Source: Phallus indusiatus (Eukaryota; Basidiomycota; Agaricomycetes; Phallales; Phallaceae). From it: DNA of 64,000 nucleotides. The notes beneath the pieces were generated by a model. The model had not been told where the DNA came from, searched no databases, and was given only the letters and a program-made list of their open reading frames with translations. A program made the translations under genes and the position numbers. Shown here one piece after another: positions 36,659 to 49,137 of this stretch; position 1 is the first letter of the stretch, and each line of letters begins with the position of its first letter. The stretch spans positions 868,001-932,000 of the forward strand of contig JAQFWX010000001.1 in NCBI GenBank assembly GCA_027605045.1, read 5' to 3'.

Positions 36659-39600
36659 TTATATCGTCTTCGCCGTTGTAACGCTCGCATGTCCATTTTG
36701 ACTCTGATTCACTGAACAGTGCAACAAACTATCTTGTCGTATCATGGCTAACTCCTCCATTAAAGTCTCATATCGAAACTTTAATCGGCTATCAGGAACA
36801 TTCGTCTAAGAAAAATAAATAAACATGGTCATAATGAGCGAAGGCGAGTTGTTTACCTTATTAATATCATTCCCCGCTGCTCCAGGTAAATACCACTTTT
36901 GGCCGAGCCAATGCCGTTTAACTTCCATCTCAAAACCACTCTGAATTACAGAGTTACGCGCAAATTCAGCTAGTGAGCTTTGAGATAGTTTATAAATCTG
37001 GATACATGATTAATCTTCTTGGTAATAATAAGATAAAACCTTCTTACATGTGCTGCTACACTATATTCTTCAAGAAGAGGTTCCTAAAGAAACACAGACG
37101 CTCAGAAGCATGCACACCATAAAAAAAAGGGAACAACACAAACTTTGGTAAAGTGAAATTGTAACGGGTCGTCGGTACTAAGACTGACATTCAAGCCGGC
37201 CTTAAAGAAGTCTATCACGGGATTTCTCTCGTATGTCAAGAAAAGGGCGTTATTGCTGAGAGGACTCATAGCAAGACCGATCTGCTTGAGATAGAACAGA
37301 TACTGAAGTGCAGGAACCTTTCGTAATAAAATTCCGTGGGAGATGGAATGTGAAGTTAAGAAAGCTGACGTTAACTACAAAAAGAAAGAAACAGATTGTA
37401 AGCTTCTGCCTTTTCGAATGGGCACTAAGCTTATGGGTAAACTTACATGGTCTGTGTCGCCTGCTTCGCCCGAGTGGGGTCGAAACACGAAGGTATCTGA
37501 AACGATTCAGAAAAGTGAACCGAATGAGTCAACTATGAGACTTACTGAAGCCACGAGCTCGTCTCCAATTATTCAAACTTGCCATATTCGCGTACATGTA
37601 ATATATCCTACAGACGGGTTGAATCTCCAATCATCCTCTCAGCCGCATTAAGCAAACCTACCAGTACGAATACGGTGGCGACTGAGGTAAATCCCAAAGG
37701 CGAGGGTAAGGGAATTTCCGGTGTATACGCCGCTCAATTTTTGATTCGTCGTCGACTGTGTCAAACCCGATAACACGTTGTAAGAAGACGTGAAGCTCTG
37801 GATGTGCTTGAGGGTTTTTTGTAACTTCAAATAGTGGCTGAAAAACGTCTTCAAAAAAGTTAAAATGAGCGACGGATATGTGGTGGACTACGACGAAAAC
37901 ATACTGCGAACAATGTCTTCGAAACTATTGACAGATCCGCTGGCTTTATAGACCTCGTATAGTCGCGGCACCTGAATTAGCCATCGTACGTTGTGAGAGA
38001 ATAATTTGTTGGCAACAACCCATTTGGCGAGTTTATCCCATTCATCGAGAGAGCGACCATAAATGCTAATCCTCCATTCACAATTCTGCATTGACATTCA
38101 AAAGGAGAAACATGAGTCATTTTCTCAGACGTACTTGATATTTACTTTGTTCCAGATCTTCCATTAGCTCTAGCAACCGGAATCAATAAATAAATAAATC
38201 GTTGAGATAAGCGTCAGTATTACCAACCTTTCGTCAATTCAGCCAAATAGCGACCTTCGATGAAGTTGTCAGTTTTGAGAAATATTTCACGCAATCGAGA
38301 TTCTCCAATCGGATTGTACTTGAGATTGAACTTGTCGAACCGATGGAAAGAATCTTGATGGGCATGCATGTCAAGGGTATCGATAGATAGATCATAAGCA
38401 GTAAGATTCAGCGACTGGAAGACCTGAGCCAAAGTGAGCTCGGCCCCGTCTCTGAATATGACGACGTCCTATATTAGGGTATCAATAGGGCTGAGGTAAA
38501 ATTATCAGAAAATGAATTACATTAGGGCACTTCTTCATTTTAGATTTAATGAATCGCAAAAGATGCTTTTGGTTCATACTGCTTGAGTGATGGACGTGCG
38601 TGTCTACTTTGCGGACATTGTAGAAGTCGCTGCAAAAATAAAATCAAATATATACCTGACTTTGAGCAGTGTTGACAAACCGATGAGGTACTCCCTAACA
38701 AAAATCAGTTATTTTTGGTAAAGATATATCAAAGCTAAGGGCGTACTTTCATGTCCGTCATTTCTTGAAATTCATTCAGAAGTGTATACATGGTAAATTT
38801 GCTGACCAAGTATTTGAGACGTCTAAATGCAAAACTTTTGGTGGGTCCATCGGCAATAACGCTCAGAACGTAATCGAGATCCATAAAGTATTCTTTTATG
38901 GTTGGTATGTCGAATAAGGGTGTCTCAATACCAGTGGAAGGAGCTATCATTGCTTTAGATCAGCCACGAAGGACATGCTCCCGAACTGACGTACTAGTGG
39001 GGGAATCGTAAACTTGGTATACACCCTTCTCGTCTATTTTAAATGACCAAGAACCTTCACCAGGAATATCGCATTTTGAAAAATCGAATTCTTCTTCTTC
39101 TTCGAAAAAGTTTGTCGAGGGTTTTTTATAATGCCAATGTGGGGGTGGCGGACTTGGATAGATCTTCCAGGGGGTGTAAGTGTCTTGCGATGGAGAAACA
39201 AGTTCGCAAGAGGACACGTGAAGCTTGATTCCCGAAACGTCTCCAGCATCGCCTTTAAATCCCGCAAATACACCGTCGTGGTGCCGGGGATCATCGCCCA
39301 GTCGCTGTTGAGACAACTTGATGTATTTATCTCTCAGATCAAGGCATTTCTGAAGGGCTTCAAACATGGACTTGAATTCAGGGGATGAGCCAGTTTCTGT
39401 CTGTGTTAGCCCATAGGTTCTGGATGAAGATATTGCTCAAGTATCCTTACGAGAGAGGACAGGTATGACGCTTTCTGTCGCAGCTGTCGGCTCATTAATC
39501 TCGGAACCATGCTCTTGGTTGAAACCCACAAAAATCGAAGATGAAGAATCTTGATCGTCGAGCGTCATTGCAGGCGGAAGGGTCAGTGACGAAGGAAACT

Positions 39601-39870
39601 GAGTTCCTTGGGGTACAGAACTAAAGGCGGGCGTGGCTGGTATGGATATAGTGCCATCTCCCGCGGAAGGTCTTCTGTGAGCCCAGTACTTTTCTTGAAT
39701 CTAAAGGAACATTTAAGCCTAAGAAGTAAAAGACATGAAGACTCTAGGCTTACGCTTTGCAGTGTTTTTTCCTCGCTATAGGGGAAAAATCCATCAGATG
39801 TTATGTCGAGCGAAGGAACACCATCGTCAGGACTGTGATTTCTTGAAGTCTGCTTTCTTTCTGGGGGCAT
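36659..39870 (-). CDS. AMD1: AMP deaminase
   Basis: Sixteen exons fit in phase: 39870-39754, 39700-39451, 39396-38995, 38943-38747, 38694-38681 (14-nt microexon), 38629-38521, 38468-38228, 38169-38135, 38085-37905, 37848-37662, 37607-37546, 37496-37447, 37374-37144, 37083-37048, 36997-36857, 36805-36659, giving 799 residues. Landmarks: [30 protein letters not shown] (His338, His340 zinc ligands), [25 protein letters not shown], and [14 protein letters not shown] (Asp683, Asp684). The enzyme deaminates AMP to IMP in the purine nucleotide cycle. The usual Cys of RPHCGEAG is Ser607 here. Exons 3 and 4 have alternative nearby acceptors. The 5' part is duplicated as a pseudogene at 45119-46140. 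Confidence 0.93.
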
Positions 39871-39950
39871 TGAATACGTCAAAAGCAATCTTGAATGGAC
39901 TCGGAGGAGGTTCTCAAACTGATGAGATGGCAAACTTGTCCTGTCAATTC

Positions 39951-39957
39951 ATATATA
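39951..39957 (-). promoter_or_regulatory. TATA-like box of AMP deaminase
   Basis: The minus strand reads TATATAT about 85 bp before the ATG at 39870. This spacing favours 39870 over the in-frame ATG at 39933 as start. The element and its flank are conserved in the pseudogene copy (near 45995). Confidence 0.45.
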
Positions 39958-40148
39958 CTGCCGGAGCTCGAAATTCAAAACGTTGAAGCGCCGGACAAAT
40001 GTCAAATTCGGAAGTGGAAGCGCCCAAAAACGCCATTGGCAATTCAAACTGGGTGCAAAAAACCAGGGCGGTGCGTCACGAAGTTAATATTCTTCAAAGC
40101 TCAACCTCACACTCTGGCGACGGAATGGAGGACAACATATGAATGTTA

Positions 40149-41500
40149 CTAAATATACTCGGAATGGTAGCTTGGAAGTATGGAATCAGAGATGGTTGCA
40201 GCCTCTCCGGGCTCCCACTGTAGACCAGCACCGCTATTTTCACCTTGAACAGGGGACTGGGAGATGTCGATGAGCTGCGGCTGGGCGAAATAGGGCTCTA
40301 TAATGCGGCGTGCGTTGTAACGATCTCTGCATTTTCTTTTTCTCAATCTGGAGCAGAAAATGATCGTTAAACATAATACGATTCCCCCAATAGTCCCAAC
40401 GACACTTCCAACGATGCTTCCAACATGTGGAGACTCTTTACCAGTATCATCCGTTGACGGTGCTCCTGTTGGATGGAAGGATGGGTTCCTACCTGTTCCA
40501 CCACTAGGGCTCTCACCAGAGCTCGTGGGCGAGGACTCTGGGGAAGAAAAAGAACCGTTTGTGACGATGAGATACTCGAACGTGAATGGAGTCTGTCCAG
40601 GGCTACCAGTATATTTGGCGGATAGCACATGAGCTCCCATATCAAGCATGGGCGTTGTAAAGAAGAGTCGATTAAATGCTGTAGCCGAAAACTGTGGTGC
40701 TAAACCCGGTAATTGAAAAGATGTGTACGGTTGACCATCGACCGAATACTCCCCCGAAGATGCATGATGCGACTCCGCGAAAGGAGTATACCCATACCAG
40801 GCAAGCTGAACCCCTGTAGCATTATTTTATTCAGGCTAAGAACCCAAAGGGCCTGGGACTTTCATACCAATAAATGACACGTTTACAAGGCTCGCAGGAT
40901 CAGTAGTTCCGTTTCGGATACCTATATTCCGCCATCCTGAAATAAAATCGACTGCGACATCTGTGTTCGAGATAAATACGAAGGAATTATCGAGAGGAAC
41001 GTTTGGGGAAGGTTTATATTCAAGATAGTCCAGATAAAATGGCCTTCCTTTCGAGGTCGCGTTTACGACGAGTTCGTGTGCACCATCTGTGATACTGTCT
41101 CGGCTGCATAGTGTTTTTAAGTTTTGTCGATTAACTGAAGATAGATCTGGTATACTGAGAACAATGCCATCTACGGCGCATGTCCAAGAAGGATCCTGAC
41201 TACCGTCCGACAAATTTGCGAGATTTATTGAGCCGATTACTTGTACTGACGTGCCTATTCTCAAAAAGATAAAGTAAGCAAAAATTCTCACAAACCAAGT
41301 GTATTACGCTAACCATGAAATGGAAATATAAAACTGCTTGTTGCGGTAGTACTGCGTAATGTCGGGGAAACCGGTGAACCATTGATTAAATTCACAAGAT
41401 TATTGACGGTGGATGCCTGTACGCTTGTCCATTCGCCGTTGTATGTTATACTGTCATTGTCATTTCTGACAACAACTCCTCGAGCTGTAGTTTTAAGCAT
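40149..41500 (-). CDS. TM-C: two-repeat membrane protein with shortened tail
   Basis: Exons 41500-41314, 41254-40868 and 40813-40149 give 412 residues. Exon 1 encodes RNDNDSITYNGEW. Exon 2 holds the Cys pair (WTCAVDG, LCSRD) and VFISNTDVAVDFISGW. Exon 3 encodes LAWYGYTPF, EYSVDGQPY, VLSAKYTG and LIVTNGSF, the stalk, the glycine-zipper helix (HVGSIVGSVVGTIGGIV) and a basic segment. The cytosolic tail is short because a block present in TM-E is missing; it ends ILPSYHSEYI, a degenerate PPxY. The gene is next to AMP deaminase with only 278 bp between its stop and the AMD1 start, and this neighbourhood was copied to make the TM-E region. No signal peptide is seen. Confidence 0.77.
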
Positions 41501-41562
41501 TCTCTTGAATCGTGAACTTGAAGGCAAAATGCTCTGAGAACCGCCTGCTTATTAGGCTAACA

Positions 41563-41602
41563 TCAGTGATCTGGGTTTGCAACTTCGGCAATCCTGGATG
41601 AC
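41563..41602 (+). repeat. partial copy of the foldback repeat at 50901-51012
   Basis: The sequence starts AGTGATCTGGGTTT and continues with a match to the reverse complement of 50968-51012 (GGCAATC, TGGATGACT). Only one end of the element is present, just upstream of TM-C. Confidence 0.5.
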
Positions 41603-42796
41603 TGATGCAAGCAAGGGAAGCCGCCCTTCGTTCGGAGAGCTTCAGTTTTATCTAGATATCAAGAGATTCCACAAGTTATATGATAATATCCTTGGAGACC
41701 GAAATATGAATCTCTAACTCAGATTGTATCAATTTATTGTTAAGACTAAATTAAGTGGCACTGCCGCCTCTACTGCAAATTCGCCTTTATGTAATGAATT
41801 ATCTTGAGGGAAGTATTTATGGTATTGAAGTTCGATTGTTTCAGCCTTCCTGCAATTTTAACTCAGCTCGACACGATGTTATCATTAGAGACATGCAACG
41901 ATCATTGTGTCAAGACGTTTGCAACGTTCAATGTTCAACTGCCCGCATCAACGCGCTCGGCTGCTCGACTGAAAATCTAAACTTGTCCATGATATTAGGA
42001 GTCGCTGATATGAGCGTTGATACCTCGTTGCCGCCGGAAAGTGAGTTACTTGCCAATGATGATCGATGACCTGTAGTCATCGCATGCTATTGATATTAGA
42101 TTTATCACAATCATGGGTCGACATGATCTTTCAGATCAGAGAGTTGCCTTCAAATAAGATGATCTTCTCATCCAGAATTCTGAGCTCTGCAGAGGCCACA
42201 TAATCTTGAAAAAATAATGTATGTGACTAACGCATGTGTCGCGTCGGCCTTTTTTTAAGGATATAAAGGTACGACTGGAACAGCAAGACCGATGAGAGCG
42301 TGCACAATTATGATATATTCATTTGAATCCTTTCAAGGTGTTCCATAAATCAGAATAACTGGAGACCCAACAACTAAAATCCGATCAAATCATTCAAACG
42401 CTATATATCCGTGAACGGAATACACTATACACATAGTTGTCATGAGAGCGCCTCAGGGAGTAACGCACTGAGGAAAAGTGAGAAATCAGTGCTTGTGCTA
42501 TGGAAAATAGACTGAGAACTGGGGGTTGTTCGTTTCCAGATATGGTTGTGCTTATATACATTTTATAAATAGTGAAGTTTGTATGAAACATTACGAAAAA
42601 AAAAAACGTGTCGCACGCGTCGGTGCACATCAATTGAGTTTCGTACTTGTAGGTCAGTAATGAAAGAATTCTATCTCGATTTGTAACCAATGTCCGCCAA
42701 AAGCATTGTGAAGCGTACCTCAATATCAAATAACAGTACACAAATAATACACAGAAATGGAGAAAATGGTACTTTATATATGTATGGCACCGGCAG
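41603..42796. other. intergenic between TM-C and TM-D, no gene seen
   Basis: About 1.2 kb. A 104-codon frame at 41755-42069 (plus) and a 161-codon frame ending at 42394 (minus) show no domain or splice structure; the latter runs into TM-D. The part near 42620-42790 matches the 3' flank of TM-F. Confidence 0.35.
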
Positions 42797-44362
42797 CTAT
42801 GACGGGGAGTATAATGGAAGTGCTTCAACAGAAATTCCAGTGAGACTGGGCTGTGAGAAACGAATACCGCTATCTTCATGGTGAACAGTATCTATGGTAT
42901 TAGCCGTTGTGCCAATTGACATAGAACCTTTTTGTGAACGCGGTCGAACAAATCGAGTGGCAGCTTGGGGAAGAGTTGGAAGGGGCCGCGTTGAGCCATT
43001 GAGTGTTTCAGGGCTGGGTGCGTGAGATGAGGTCGAATTTTTTGATGAATTGAAGGCCGAAACAAAGGGTGAAAACATGGTTGTTTGTGAGTCATAAGGA
43101 GGAGACGACGGTTCTTGACTAAGTCCAGCAGTCTTATTTGATACCAACAACGGCGTTGCTTGAGAGACGAAATGGGGTTGTGCGGGAAATGGTTCTATGA
43201 TGCCACTTACAGCACGACTATTTCTGCCGCTTTTCCGGCAGTGTTTGATCCAGAAGAGCGTGACGATCGTGCATATTGCTATACCCACAACACCTCCCAC
43301 AACGCCCCCAACGATGCTTCCTACATTTTTAGTGTCTTTTGCGGATGGTGATGGAAAGGATGTCGGATTGCCGTCTTTTCCTCCGATGGAATTTGTAGAA
43401 GTAGTGTTTGTGGAGGAGAAAGAGCCGTTCGTGACGATAAGATACTCGAATGTAAACGGACTCTGTCCTGAGCTTCCAGTATATTTGGCGGAAAGGACAT
43501 GGCTTCCCATATCGAGCGTTGGTGTTGTAAACAAAAGTTGATTGAATGCTGGAGCCGAAAACTGCTGAGCCAGGCCCGGTATTTGAAAAGATGTAAAGGG
43601 TCCTCCATCGATGGAATATTCTCCCGAAGAGGTATTGGTATGTGGTTTCGAAAAGGGAATATATCCATACCAAGCGAGCTGAACCCCTGCATCGTTGAAT
43701 TGGGATTAGGAACTCAAAGAAGGAACATTTAATTTCATACCAATAAATGTCACGTTCACAAGGCCCTCAGGATCAGTTGTTCCGTTTCGGATGCCTAAAG
43801 GTTCCCATCCGGAAATAAAATCCACATCAGGATCTGCGTTTCCTATACCTACGAGAGAATTATACAACGGGACACCTTGGGAAGGGTTGTATTGAATATT
43901 GTCAAAATAGAACGGCGTTCCTTTTGAGGTTACGTTCACGACGAGTTCATGCGCGCCATCTGAGATACTTCCAGGTGCACATAATGACTGGACGTTTTGA
44001 TGGTTGATAGAGGATAAAGACGGCGTTTTAACCTCAACACCATCGATGGCACATATCCACGAAGGATCCTGATTACTTTGCGACACATTTGCGACATTGA
44101 TTGTGCCAAACACACCTATTGACGAGCCTAGTTTTAGGTAAAGTCTTATTCACGTAGGCTAATTAATACTGAAGCGCTGACCTTTATACGGGAATATAAA
44201 ACTGCTCGTGGTAGTAGTCCTGTGTAATGTTGGAGAGAACGGTTGACCATTGATAGAATTTACAAGACTATCGACCGTGGATGCTTGCACGGTGTTCCAG
44301 TCGCCAATGTAGGTTATCCTGCTATCATTGTTCGTGACAAGAATTCCGCGGCTCTGAGACAT
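42797..44362 (-). CDS. TM-D: two-repeat ectodomain single-pass membrane protein
   Basis: Exons 44362-44182, 44127-43741 and 43686-42797 give 485 residues; both introns are phase 1 after Gly. Landmarks: TNNDSRITYIGDW, Cys pair in WICAIDG and LCAPG, VNVTSKGTPFYFDNIQYNP, NADPDVDFISGWEPLG, LIVTNGSF, the zipper helix HVGSIVGGVVGGVVGIAI (helix start reads NVGS) and a basic stop-transfer. The tail has PLPTLPQAATRFVRPR, HEDSGIRFSQPS and ends EALPLYSPS, so the PPxY of its sister TM-F has become LPLY. A TATA-like box lies near 44479-44484. The closest relative is TM-F, including the 3' flank. Confidence 0.78.
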
Positions 44363-44429
44363 TTGGGCGACAGAGACTTATGCAAAGTGTGTGTGCGTGG
44401 CGGGAAATTTAAAAGGGTGAGATGAAAGT

Positions 44430-45118
44430 GCGTGATTAGGATATCTAATGGCCTGATTTATGGACGGCATGGAAGGTTATTATACTAGTACATTATTAAA
44501 CATCGGCATGACGCTGATCAAAATCTGCATCAATTGGCTGACTGCGCTCCAAAATGAAGCAGCGAGCGCAAATTAATTTACAGAGTTACTGGGATTCAAT
44601 AATGTGATCCCGCTGATCATCTATTAAACATATTCTGCAAATGTTGTTGCTTGATCATAGTCTCGTCAAAGCAATTACCTTTATGATTATGGATGATTTG
44701 GCAACAAAAACTAATTCAAGCGCAATCGTCTTACTTATGATTATGTAGCTCAGTTGCGGTGGTGCGTTCAGGTACCGCCTGTAACTAACATGCGCCCGAG
44801 ACTTCATCAGCATCGATTGTTGATGGTCCTGGTCCTCCGTTGCAACGATTCATCTATAATTATCGCCTCTACTGACGGTATGCGTCAGTCTCGGCCTTAT
44901 AATAGAAATATAGGGAGATGTAAGATAAATAGACACGAGATGAGACGCAAGTTGGGCACATGATGATGCCACGGGATTGGCTACTTGAAGGATCATCAAC
45001 GAATTGACATTGGCTGATTGCTTTCCAATCAATAAAAGAATGCTGGAAAAGTTATGATGATCGTTATCATACAAGGAATCGTTGTTTTCGACTAGCCACA
45101 GAGAACATGTTCTCAGAT
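44430..45118. other. upstream flank of TM-D, duplicated at 47700-48240 and in part at 50760-50880
   Basis: Noncoding sequence with blocks such as CTGATTTATGGACGGCA, shared by the upstream flanks of TM-D, TM-E and TM-F. Shared noncoding DNA shows that these copies arose by segmental duplication rather than retroposition. Confidence 0.55.
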
Positions 45119-46140
45119 TGACGTATCAGTGAGAGAATTATGAACTTCCTTTGAATAGCCAAGAACTTATCCTAGGAATATCCCATTTTGAAAAATCGAC
45201 TTGTTCTTCGAAAAACTATGTCCAGGGGTTTCTCATAATGCTAACGTGGCGATGTCGGACTCGGATAAGTCTTCCAGAGGCAGTACGCGTCTTGCTGTGG
45301 AGACACAATTTCGCAAAAGGACGCGTAAAATTTTGTTTCCGAAACATCTCCAGCATCGCCACTGCTAAATCCCGCAAGTACGCCGTCGTGGTGCCGGGGA
45401 TCGTGGCCTAGTCGCCAGCTATTTCGAGTATTTTTGCTTATCAGACCAAGGTATCTCTGAAGGGCCTCAAACGCGGACTTGAAGCTTGAAGACCCAGTTT
45501 CTGTCTTTGTTAGCCCATATTTTTCGATGAAGACATTGCTCAAGTACTTTTACGAGAGAGGACAGGCATGATGCTTTCTGACGCGCAGCTGTCAGCTCAT
45601 TAGTCTCGAGGATGAATGAGCTTGACCGTCGGATGTCATTCAATGCAGGCGGAAGAGTCAGTGACGAAAGAAAGTGAGGGTGTGGCTGGTATGGACATTG
45701 CTGTCTTCTGCGGAGGGTCTTCGGTGAGTCCGAGACTTGTCCTGAATCTAAAAGGACATTTTTCAAAAAACTAAAAGAGACGAAGACTCTACAGTCACGC
45801 TTTCCAGTGTTATAGGAGAAAAACTCATCGAATGTTCATCGAGTGTTATGTCAAGCGGAAACATCATCATTAGGACTATGGTTTCTTGAGAAATACTTCC
45901 TTTCAACTGGGGACATTGAAAACGTCAAAAGCAGTTGGGATGGATTCAGCAAAAGTCTTCTCTTCAGAGTGATGAAATGGTAAACCAACTCGTATATACT
46001 GTCGCCGGAGCTCGAAATTCAAAACGTTAAAGCGCCGGGCAAATGACAAAGTCGGCAGTGGAAAGCGCCCAGAAACTCCGTCGTTGGCAACCCAAGCTGA
46101 GTGCAGAAACCATGTGCGGTGCGTGAAGTTAATCTTCTTC
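45119..46140 (-). pseudogene. duplicated 5' fragment of AMP deaminase
   Basis: This stretch aligns with about 38989-40115, that is promoter, exons 1-3 and introns 1-2 of AMD1. It begins exactly at the exon 3/intron 3 junction (GACGTA) and ends near the 3' end of TM-E. Recognisable pieces are [17 protein letters not shown] residues (here [13 protein letters not shown]), GDAGDVSETK and SPQQDAYCLWKTYPSP. Indels have put these in different frames, and the start region is altered. The catalytic part is absent. It is a by-product of the duplication that created TM-E. Confidence 0.85.
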
Positions 46141-46212
46141 ATATTTTCTTATTCAGCTGTTAGATGACAAGTACGTTTTATCTAAGCTCATATGGAAGAC
46201 AGCATGTGACCG

Positions 46213-47657
46213 TTAATAAATATATTCCGTATGATAGCTTGGGGGTACGGAATCAGAAATGGTTGCAGCCTCTCCGGGTTCCTGGCATAGACCAATATTG
46301 CTACGTTCAATCTGGGAAGGTGCTAAAGGCATGGACATTCTCCAGGAACGAAGCGGAATGAGCTGAGTGGAATGGACCCTGGGCACAATACTTTGACTGG
46401 TTGTTGTCAGTGAGGCGTCCTGGGATTTGGAGATGTCGATGAGCTGCGATAGGACGAAATACGGCTCTATGATGCGACGTGCGTTGCTACGATCTCTGCC
46501 TCTTCTTTTGCGCGATTTAAGACAGAAAATGACGAGTATCAAGCATAACACGATTCCCCCGATACCCCCAACGACACTTCCAACGATGCTTCCAACATGT
46601 GGAGACTCTTTACCAGTACCATTCGTTGACGGTGTCCCTGTTGGATGGAATAATGGGTTCCCGCTTGTTTTACCACTAGAACTCTCACCAGACGTCGTGG
46701 ACGAGGACTCCAGGGAAGAAAAAGAACCGTTTGTGACGATGAGATACTCGAACGTGAATGGAGTCTGCCCTGGGCCTCCAGTATATTTGGCGGAAAGGAC
46801 GTGGCTTCCCATCTCGAGCATTGGTGTTGTAAACAAAAGTTGATTAAATGCTGTAGAAGTAAACGAATTCTGTAAACCCGGTATTTGAAAAGATGTGTAG
46901 GGTTGATCATCGATGGAAAATTCCCCCAAAGATGCATTGGTATGTGGTTTCGAAAAGGGAATATACCCATACCAAGCAAGTTGAACCCCTGCATTATTTG
47001 AATTGGGATTAGGAACTCAAAGAAGGAACGTTTAATATCATACCAGTAAATGTTACGTTAACAAGGCCCTCGGGATCAGTTGTTCCGTTTTGGATGCCTA
47101 AAGGTTCCCATCCGGAAATAAAATCGACCCTAGAATCGTTGTTCTCAATCACTATAAGAGAGTTATCCAAGGAGACATCTGGGGAAGGACTATATCGAAG
47201 AATGTCTAAATAGAACGGTGTTCCTTGTGAGGTTACGTTCACGACAAGTTCATGCGCGCCATCTGATATTTCTTCCTGCTGACACAATGTCTGCATGTTT
47301 TCGTCGTTGATAGAGGATACAGAGAATGTGTCAATGGGAATGCCATCGATGGCGCAAACCCAGGAAGGATCATGTTTACTCTGCGCGGTATCGATTGTGC
47401 CAATCACAGATATTGACGAGCCTAGTTTTTAGGTAAAGTCTTACGAACGTAGGCCAATTAATGCTGAAGCGCTGACCTTTATACGGGAATATAAAATTGC
47501 TCGTGGTAGTAGTACTGTGTAACGTTGGAGAGAACGCTTGACCATTAATAGAATTTACGAGACTATCGACCGTGGATGCTTGCACGATGCTCCAATCGCC
47601 GACGTAGGTTATACTGTCATTATCGTTCCTGACAAAAATTGAGACACTCTGGGACAT
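46213..47657 (-). CDS. TM-E: mosaic two-repeat membrane protein
   Basis: Exons 47657-47477, 47421-47044 and 46988-46213 give 444 residues, with the family's phase-1 introns. Exon 1 (MSQSVSIFVRNDNDSITYV) and exon 2 (WVCAIDG, LCQQE, SGWEPLGIQNGTT) are nearly those of TM-F. From about GGPGQTPF in exon 3 onward, the stalk (GKESPHVGSIVGSVVGGIGG), basic segment and tail (EPGEAATISDS) are TM-C-like. The C-terminus is VPPSYHTEYIY, a PPxY motif. The 3' flank is the AMP deaminase pseudogene, as expected if this half came from the AMD1/TM-C locus. No signal peptide. Confidence 0.78.
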
Positions 47658-47699
47658 TTGGACGACAAAGACTTATGCAAAGTGTGTGTATCTCCTGTT

Positions 47700-49137
47700 T
47701 AGTTGGCAGGAAAAGGTGAGATGAAGGAGTGACGTTACTATATGAAAGGCGATTGGGATATCTAGTGCCAACCTGATTTATGGACGGCACGGAAGGCTAT
47801 ACGTTACTAAACATCGGCATGACGCTGATTAAAACTTGGATCAATTGCCTGACTGTGCCCCAAAATAACGCAGCGAGCACAAGTTACAGAGTTACTGGGA
47901 TTCTAATGTGATATCGCTAATCATAGCTATCAAAAAATACTCTGCAAATATTGTTGCTAAATCGTAGTCCCAGGCTCCTCGAAGCAATTACCTTTATGAT
48001 TATGAATGATTTAGCAACAAAAAAATAATTTAGGCGTAATCGTCTTATTATCACGTAGCTCAGTTGTGGTTATATGTCCAAATACCACCTGCAATTAGCA
48101 TGAGCCCGAAACTTTATAGCTTCATCAACATCGATTGTTGATGGTCCCGTTCCTCCGTCGCTCGTTGCAACCATCTATAATTATCGCCTCTACTGACGGC
48201 ATGCGTCAATCTCGGCGCTGAACGTCTTGAACAACCAGGCAGCTGAGGAAAAAGCTTGAAATAAGATTTATGCTGGCAAATGGTTTTTACCCGATCACAG
48301 CTCGGCCTGAGGCGAAGTCGCAGCACACTCATTGTCAAAAAAAAAAAAATAACAATGAAGGCACAGGGGAGAAGAATAGTCTCTGTACATTGTGAGAATG
48401 AATTATATAAATACAAAATAAACGACCAGTTGAGTAAATAAACCTGGTTTAGTTTATAAACTCCTTCCGGGTTTTTGCGACAGTCACTTTTGAATACTGC
48501 AGTACTAGTTTGGAATTTTTGTCATACTAGATATTTTTTGAGATGGAATTCGGCCATGGTCTAGGTAAACCAGACACATTGAATCTAGTTATATTAGTCA
48601 TTTTTACGAGTTAAAGCATCAGAATTTTCCTAATGATTCTCACTAACACCTAGCTTGTCAAAAATTATTAATTCATGAACACTTATGAGCGAATTCTAGG
48701 GCGCCTGGCCGTTGTATTTACGTAGTGGAGACAGAACAGCACGACGAGTACAAGCAGAAGGTGATTTTTGATTGGAAGGGTCGTTTCCTGTTCGTCTCAT
48801 ATAATCTTTGTTTGGGGATCACTTGAATTTGAAATGGATTGGTCAAAATTCAGTAAACTGAACTGTCTGTTTCGTAGTGGGCTTCCATTCGATTATTGAA
48901 ACTGGGATGGAGTTGTTACGTCATGGCACGATGCTTAGCGGCATTGGTGTAAACTTCCATCGGAAAACAAGTGTGTCTCAGAGCACATCAGTTGAGTTTC
49001 GTACTTGTAGGCCAGAAATCTATCTCAATTTGTAATCAATGCTCGCTGGAGGTATTGTGAAAGCATAGCTCAATACAAAATGACAATACTCAATTAATAC
49101 ACAGAAATGGAGGGAATAATACGTATGGCACTGGCAG
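47700..49137. other. intergenic between TM-E and TM-F, no gene seen
   Basis: The left 540 bp duplicates the upstream flank of TM-D. The rest has no supported gene. The right end (about 48985-49130) matches the 3' flank of TM-D. Confidence 0.4.

Noticed and set aside
41755..42069. 104-codon frame, plus strand
   Set aside because: No domain, no promoter-like signal and no counterpart in duplicated flanks.
42394..42879. 161-codon frame, minus strand
   Set aside because: It overlaps the last exon of TM-D in another frame and is rich in residues expected from AT-rich DNA.
44740..44800. tRNA-like words (TAGCTCAGTTG)
   Set aside because: No acceptor stem, anticodon arm or T-arm can be folded around it; the same words recur at 48055 only because the flank is duplicated.
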